Source: Anthopleura xanthogrammica (taxonomy: Eukaryota; Cnidaria; Anthozoa; Actiniaria; Actiniidae). From it: a stretch of 64,000 bases of DNA. The first letter of the stretch is position 1. Every line of letters begins with the position of its first letter. The position numbers and the translations under genes were made by a program. The notes under the pieces are model-generated. The model had not been told where the DNA came from. It searched no databases and saw only the letters and a list, made by a program, of their open reading frames with translations. The stretch spans positions 13,468,082-13,532,081 of the forward strand of contig OZ025211.1 of NCBI GenBank assembly GCA_964019055.1, written 5' to 3'. Shown one piece after another: positions 59,469 to 64,000 of the stretch.

Positions 59469-59910
59469 TCAATAGGAGCTTGTAAAAACAAAATGGCGGC
59501 GATATTTAGGGGGTTTTGAAGCTGTTTGGAGCAGTTCTCTGTGGTTTCTTGTCATTTTTAACTGAAAACTACGAGCTAACAACGCATCGAATCGCTTAAA
59601 ATTTAACCTAACTCCAAGCTTCTTGAGAACCAACATTCTGAAAGCATGCTGTCTATTTTGAGCGGATTTGGATTTATTAAACACTCGTTTGGTGATATCG
59701 AGGTGGAGCTCTCTTACTTTTAAATTTTTTCGATTTCAAATAAGACGATTTTGGGGTCAAGTTTGGCCAGATTTATAGACGATGTATTGAATCTAGAGCT
59801 TTCGAAGGCAAGTAGTCCGGGAACCAATATGTCGCATGATTCAATGATCACTTTACGCTTATTTAGTAGCTTGTAGGGTGGGTTGTTTGTCGCGATGTGG
59901 AGCTCAGAGT
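59469..59910 (-). CDS. Weak ORFs beside the TTAA element
   Basis: 59684-59469 and 59910-59720 have open minus frames (HAFRMLVLKKLGVRLNFKRF and ELHIATNNPPYKLLNKRKVI). They could be exons of a host gene hit by the TTAA element, but I found no good splice sites and no domain. Confidence 0.2.
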
Positions 59911-60044
59911 AATTAAGAGAAGATATCTGTAAAAACCAGACAATCGCGGCAACGCTCAAAAAATCGATTTTGCTCATATTTGAACCATAGCCCGTAACAT
60001 GAAATACATCATGGTGCTTTTTGTTTTGAAAAAAATTGAATATT

Positions 60045-62855
60045 TTAGGAGAAAATCGCGAAAAACGGAATTTCTGGCTCGACGCTTTTCAACTCTTTAA
60101 GTACGTCATCAAAAATAGCCAAAATTGCACTGCTATCCTGGTTGCAACTTTGGAAGGGATGAACGAAAGTTAGCATTTGGATTTCTCCATCAGCACTCTT
60201 TCGTATGGCTACTGTTAGGTGCCAAGATATTCCCCACTTTCCATACCAGTCTCGTTGACTTTCGCGGTACTTCCTTGGCAAGAACTTCATCGCCCACTCT
60301 GATACTAAAAGAACAGAATGTTCATCTAACTTGTCAATAATCTCTTGTCTAGCGGAATCTTGGTTCACGTTTCTAAGGAGATGAGCTTTCCAAGCACTGA
60401 TACGGTGTATGGAAGTTGAAACGATATATTCCAGTTCTTCTCTTTCTTCCTTGGAACATTCGGTGCTTGCAAGAACTACCTGTATTTCATCCATAGCAGC
60501 AGAAAGGAGTTGGCATCTGTCACACTGCATATTGTGTTCATGGTCACAACCACTAGAAAAATCGTCATCATCTGGGTCACTGAGTGCAAAAGTTCTACAA
60601 TGATCAGCAACCATTGAACTTTTTGAAACGTGGACCTGAAATCAACGAAGAGGAAAAACAACAAAAAAAGTATTCAGTATAAAACAAAATAGTATTGAAG
60701 ACTTGTTCCTTGTCTCTCTAGATGTTAAAAATGCTTAGAGCCGATTCCCTTTTAATAATCTTGGAAAAGGCGGGGTACATTACATATGTAAAAAAGTGAG
60801 CACACTCCCTCAGTTGCTTTAAATTTACATTACCTTGTAATCACATTTAAGGTATCGCTTGGCAAGTTTAAGTCTGTCACGTATATCTTTGGCCCAAGTA
60901 AGACCCTTTCCACATTCATCTCCGAGTTTATCGATGACCTTTTGCAGCTCGTCAAAGGCTTCTGCACCAACCGCTGAAAAATAATCTAAACCTTGCAGAG
61001 ATTTGCGGGTGGATGCTGAGCAAACGTTAAGGACTCTCCACAAGGTACTGCGGCTCATTGGCTCAAATCCAATTTCATTACAGTATCCTTGATACTTTCG
61101 GATTATCTGCTCTGGTATCAATGTTCGAACAACATTGGGGATCTTGATTTGTGCATCAGATGAAAGCCTAAGTGTCTTTTCACCGAAAGGCAAATCTTGT
61201 ACTATGTGATTACTCGTTATAAATGAAAGAAAGTGTTCCAATTTCTCTTCTTTCACACACATTCTAGTGTTATTAACAGGTGGTAATGCTGCTCCTCGGC
61301 CATGCAATAATATGTGATGCCTAGCAATGTCATAGCGATATTTCGTTAAGGTTGGTATCCACCTAAGCAAATCTTTAAACCCAACCTTATCAGCCATTAT
61401 AGAAAGTATCTGGCGACGAGAACTCCAGTGTTCTGCATTATTATAACATTCAGACAGGGCCTCCATTATAGAACAATCAACGTTATTGCCGGAACCATCT
61501 AGCTTTTTCTTATCCAACTGATTAAATAGCTTGGCTGATTCTCCTGGGGCAATTTCTTCGAGACAGGTATGAACCACATGTTGCGCCTTTCTTAGATGGA
61601 ATCTTTTAGTGCGCTCTGACGCATTTTCCCATGGTATCGAGAGAGTATATCGAATGGGACTTACATCTCTGGACCTAAGATATGAATTCATTTTTTCTCT
61701 TGGGGATTTTTCTGCAACAGGAGAACAGAAAAGGGACTCTTGACTTGGCTCGTAAAGGCTTTTTGGGGTATCTCGACTAAAGCATTCAGTATCATCTATT
61801 TGAGAGAGTGTTGGACTTACAAATACTGGTCTGAACGACACCTCGTCGTCTTCGTTTTCATCCTAAAGATAGAAACACGCAATGATTTTTTTTTGTGACA
61901 CAGTATTGATCATTTTGAAATAATTTTTTTGCGCGTATGCATTATCACTTTATTTGCATAAAACAAACATATGCCGAATATATGACCAATGAGTAACTGA
62001 ATGTTTTACTAACATGAATGTCTACAGCATGCAAGGATCTATTATTCATTTTTGATATTATGTTTTATGCTTTTATCTTTTATTTAAGTTTCATAACAAT
62101 AGTCTCAGATGGGAGAATGGTTGGGATACCTGTGTTTGCATCGTCATCATATACTTGGGGGTAGGAGGGATGAAGAGAGAGGCACGTGCACACACCGCAT
62201 TTAATAAGATCCAATTTATTTACAGTCCATACCAGTGTCAAATTAGTCATTTCAATAGTGACCTCAGTTTCTTGATTTTTTTCTTCTTCTTTTTCCATTT
62301 CCCTTAGTAGTTTTCTACAGTTGACACAGATACCTGATAAGAATATAAGAGTACTGGACTAAGTAAGCCTGGATTGATTTAATAGAATGAACAAAAATAA
62401 TGTCATATACCTGATCCAGCTTGAACAAACACGCCGGTTCTCTTCAAGATCAATTGCGTATCCCTCTTACCAATTCCTCTTTCACCCTTCGGCCACGTTC
62501 TTTTGCCTTTTCCATGATTAGAGATTTGAACCGGTACTCTACACCGTGTAGACTTCCTCGTCCAACCAAGCCCTAGCTTCCCGCGATGAAGTGGACAAAT
62601 TGTCCATGTTTCGATATCTTTGGGACGTGTAAACAATCCCGCTCTACTTAAAATCAGATCTATTTCATTCTCGTGTCCAGCAAATTGAAATAGATTCTCA
62701 TGGCTAGAAATCTCCTTTTTACATGCAAGGAAAGGAATCACATTAGAATATTTATGGCGATCTCTTGGATCATGACCACATCCCCCTCCAGTAAGTGCTT
62801 TAAAAGAGCATTGCAAATCCATCGAGACTAACATCTTAACAGCCCGACTGAACAA
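60045..62855 (-). pseudogene. Four-exon transposon protein, C-terminally truncated by deletion
   Basis: Exons are 62855..62411, 62333..62155, 61862..60834 and 60635..60045, all GT-AG and in phase. Exon 1 has LTGGGCGHDPRDRHKYS, GLFTRPKDIETWTICPLHR and GERGIGKRDTQLILKRTGVF. Exon 2 has CVNC and CGVCTC pairs. Exon 4 starts with a Cys/His cluster (CDHEHNMQCDRC) and contains EWAMKFLPRKYRESQRDWYG then GISWHLTVAIRKS. I recognise these blocks from a repeated uncharacterised cnidarian family that normally continues past this point. Here it ends PEIPFFAIFS-stop, where the last residues come from the inverted repeat. The product is about 745 residues. No other lesions are seen, so the deletion is young. 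The start may instead be an internal ATG (62822) before DLQCSFKALTGGG. Confidence 0.65.
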
Positions 62856-63731
62856 CTATTTTGTTATTGCTCTGCCGGACTTTTTAGAAACATACATAAC
62901 ATGTCAAAGTTAATTAGGTCCAGTCATCCTTATCTTGTCGATCAAAAAATATGGGCATAGAGTTGGAACTTGTGAAGCTTTTCACTATTTTATTTGAACG
63001 AATATGAATTATTAAATCTTCCAAATATTTTCTGAAAAACTGATTTAAAGAAAAGCAACTAAAAAAATTCTAATAAGAAAGCAAAAACACGAATAATTTC
63101 AATTCAAATGATGAGTACCATAATATAGATCGAAGTGCTTTGCATAAATTATGCAGCGCTTAGAGGTTCACTATAAACCGAAATTACAAGATTTAGAGCA
63201 AAAAAGTTTTTAAAATCCTCCAATTTTAAAGGCAAAACATGATTTTGTTGTTTTTGTTTTTATTTCAAGACAGTTTGCGATAAAATAAGAAAAGCATGAC
63301 TGTTTATGCAAATTGTTTACCGCGACTTGGCAATTTGACTGATCTTAGCCGACGTTAGACTTGCACGATTTTGGGCAAGTTCAGAGCTCCATAACTTCGC
63401 TCGAATACATTTACCCAAGCTGATTTTTTCACAGTCATATATTTACTATCTTAACTTTCAGACTACAGAATATTATCAAATAATTTTTGGTAGCACACAG
63501 TAAAATAATTTTTGTTTTTGCCCTATTTTTGTGAAAGCGAAAAGTATAACTTAGAAATATTTTTTTAATTATGCTACAAAGTAGGTGGAAATCCATATAA
63601 AGGCTAGGGACTAAACTTGAGATAATAATTAACAACTTTGAGAAGGTTTCGAGTCATTACAGTATTTAATTTTGCCACACGAGGCCGCCAAAGTTGACAA
63701 AAAATCGAGCGTCTCAAAGCGGCGCTTTGAC
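62856..63731. other. Upstream region of the TTAA-element gene
   Basis: AT-rich noncoding sequence between the gene start and the right inverted repeat, presumably promoter and 5' UTR. No ORF or repeat was recognised. Confidence 0.4.
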
Positions 63732-64000
63732 GAAATTCCGTTTTTCGCGATTTTCTCCTAAAATATTCAATCTTTTTAAAAACAAAAAGCACCATGATGT
63801 ATTTCATGTTAAGGGCTACCTATGGTTCAAATATGAGCAAAATCGATTTTTTGAGCATTGCCGCGATTGTCTGGTTTTTACAGATATCTTCTCTTAAAAC
63901 CCTATTTGCCGTAAATAGAGGAAGCTCTATTTTCCCCATACATTTCCTATAAGACTCGGCGGCTATTTTGTAAGCTGAAACGCATCATTGCGCATGTGTG

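Larger units (their letters stand above)
59917..63893. mobile_element. TTAA-flanked DNA transposon, internally deleted
   Basis: Both ends read GAGAAGATATCTGTAAAAAC inward and are flanked by TTAA (59913-59916 and 63894-63897). The inverted repeats (59917-60074 and 63732-63893) are about 160 bp with few differences and one 4-bp indel. The TTAA target is used by piggyBac and Kolobok. The encoded protein matches neither clearly in what I can see. The gene inside runs straight into the left repeat, so its 3' part has been deleted. Confidence 0.8.

Overview
This window looks like nuclear DNA from an early-branching animal, most likely an anthozoan cnidarian. Genes are split by GT-AG introns, base composition is AT-rich, there are no bacterial gene clusters, and the repeat families (CR1/L2-type LINEs, a Penelope-like element, a Helentron-type Helitron, CACTA-like and XPG-nuclease-type DNA transposons, DUF6589-type proteins) are of the kind abundant in corals, sea anemones and Hydra. 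The species cannot be fixed from sequence alone. Family names are from motif recognition and memory, not a database search.

Layout. 0-3.4 kb: a two-exon minus-strand gene with an N-terminal coiled coil, broken by one frameshift. 4.3-5.0 kb: twelve copies of a 56-57 bp tandem repeat. 5.9 kb: a perfect foldback element. 6.3-11.7 kb: an eight-exon minus-strand gene whose exons join in frame into a 499-residue SAM-domain protein; its introns hold three small inverted-repeat elements. 12.3-16.0 kb and 18.1-21.5 kb: two plus-strand CACTA-like transposase genes, both frameshifted. 21.8-23.8 kb: a tRNA-like SINE head, a tandem array and a 1-kb CATTCGTT microsatellite. 24.2-25.7 kb: the 3' remnant of a Helentron (PIF1-type helicase plus endonuclease). 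25.7-27.2 kb: a LINE reverse transcriptase.

The centrepiece is 27,219-38,407, an 11.2-kb DNA transposon. It has 293-bp terminal inverted repeats that differ at only about two positions, an 8-bp target duplication (GTATAACT), and two convergent genes: a RecQ-like helicase on the plus strand and a DUF6589-like, zinc-finger-containing candidate transposase on the minus strand. It sits inside the LINE reverse transcriptase ORF, which reads through in frame if the element is removed. It carries a nested head-to-head Penelope pair with hammerhead-ribozyme-like motifs in one intron.

Right half. 42.2-45.6 kb: an intact L2/CR1-type LINE ORF of about 1,125 residues. 46.3-47.5 kb: an R4-like reverse transcriptase with one nonsense codon. 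48.4-53.9 kb: an Academ-like transposon with an XPG/FEN-type nuclease, eroded. 54-59 kb: mostly noncoding with miniature elements. 59.9-63.9 kb: a TTAA-flanked element with roughly 160-bp inverted repeats and a four-exon gene whose 3' half is deleted. Apart from the SAM-domain gene and some weak ORFs, I see no confident host gene; the region is a nest of transposons of several ages.
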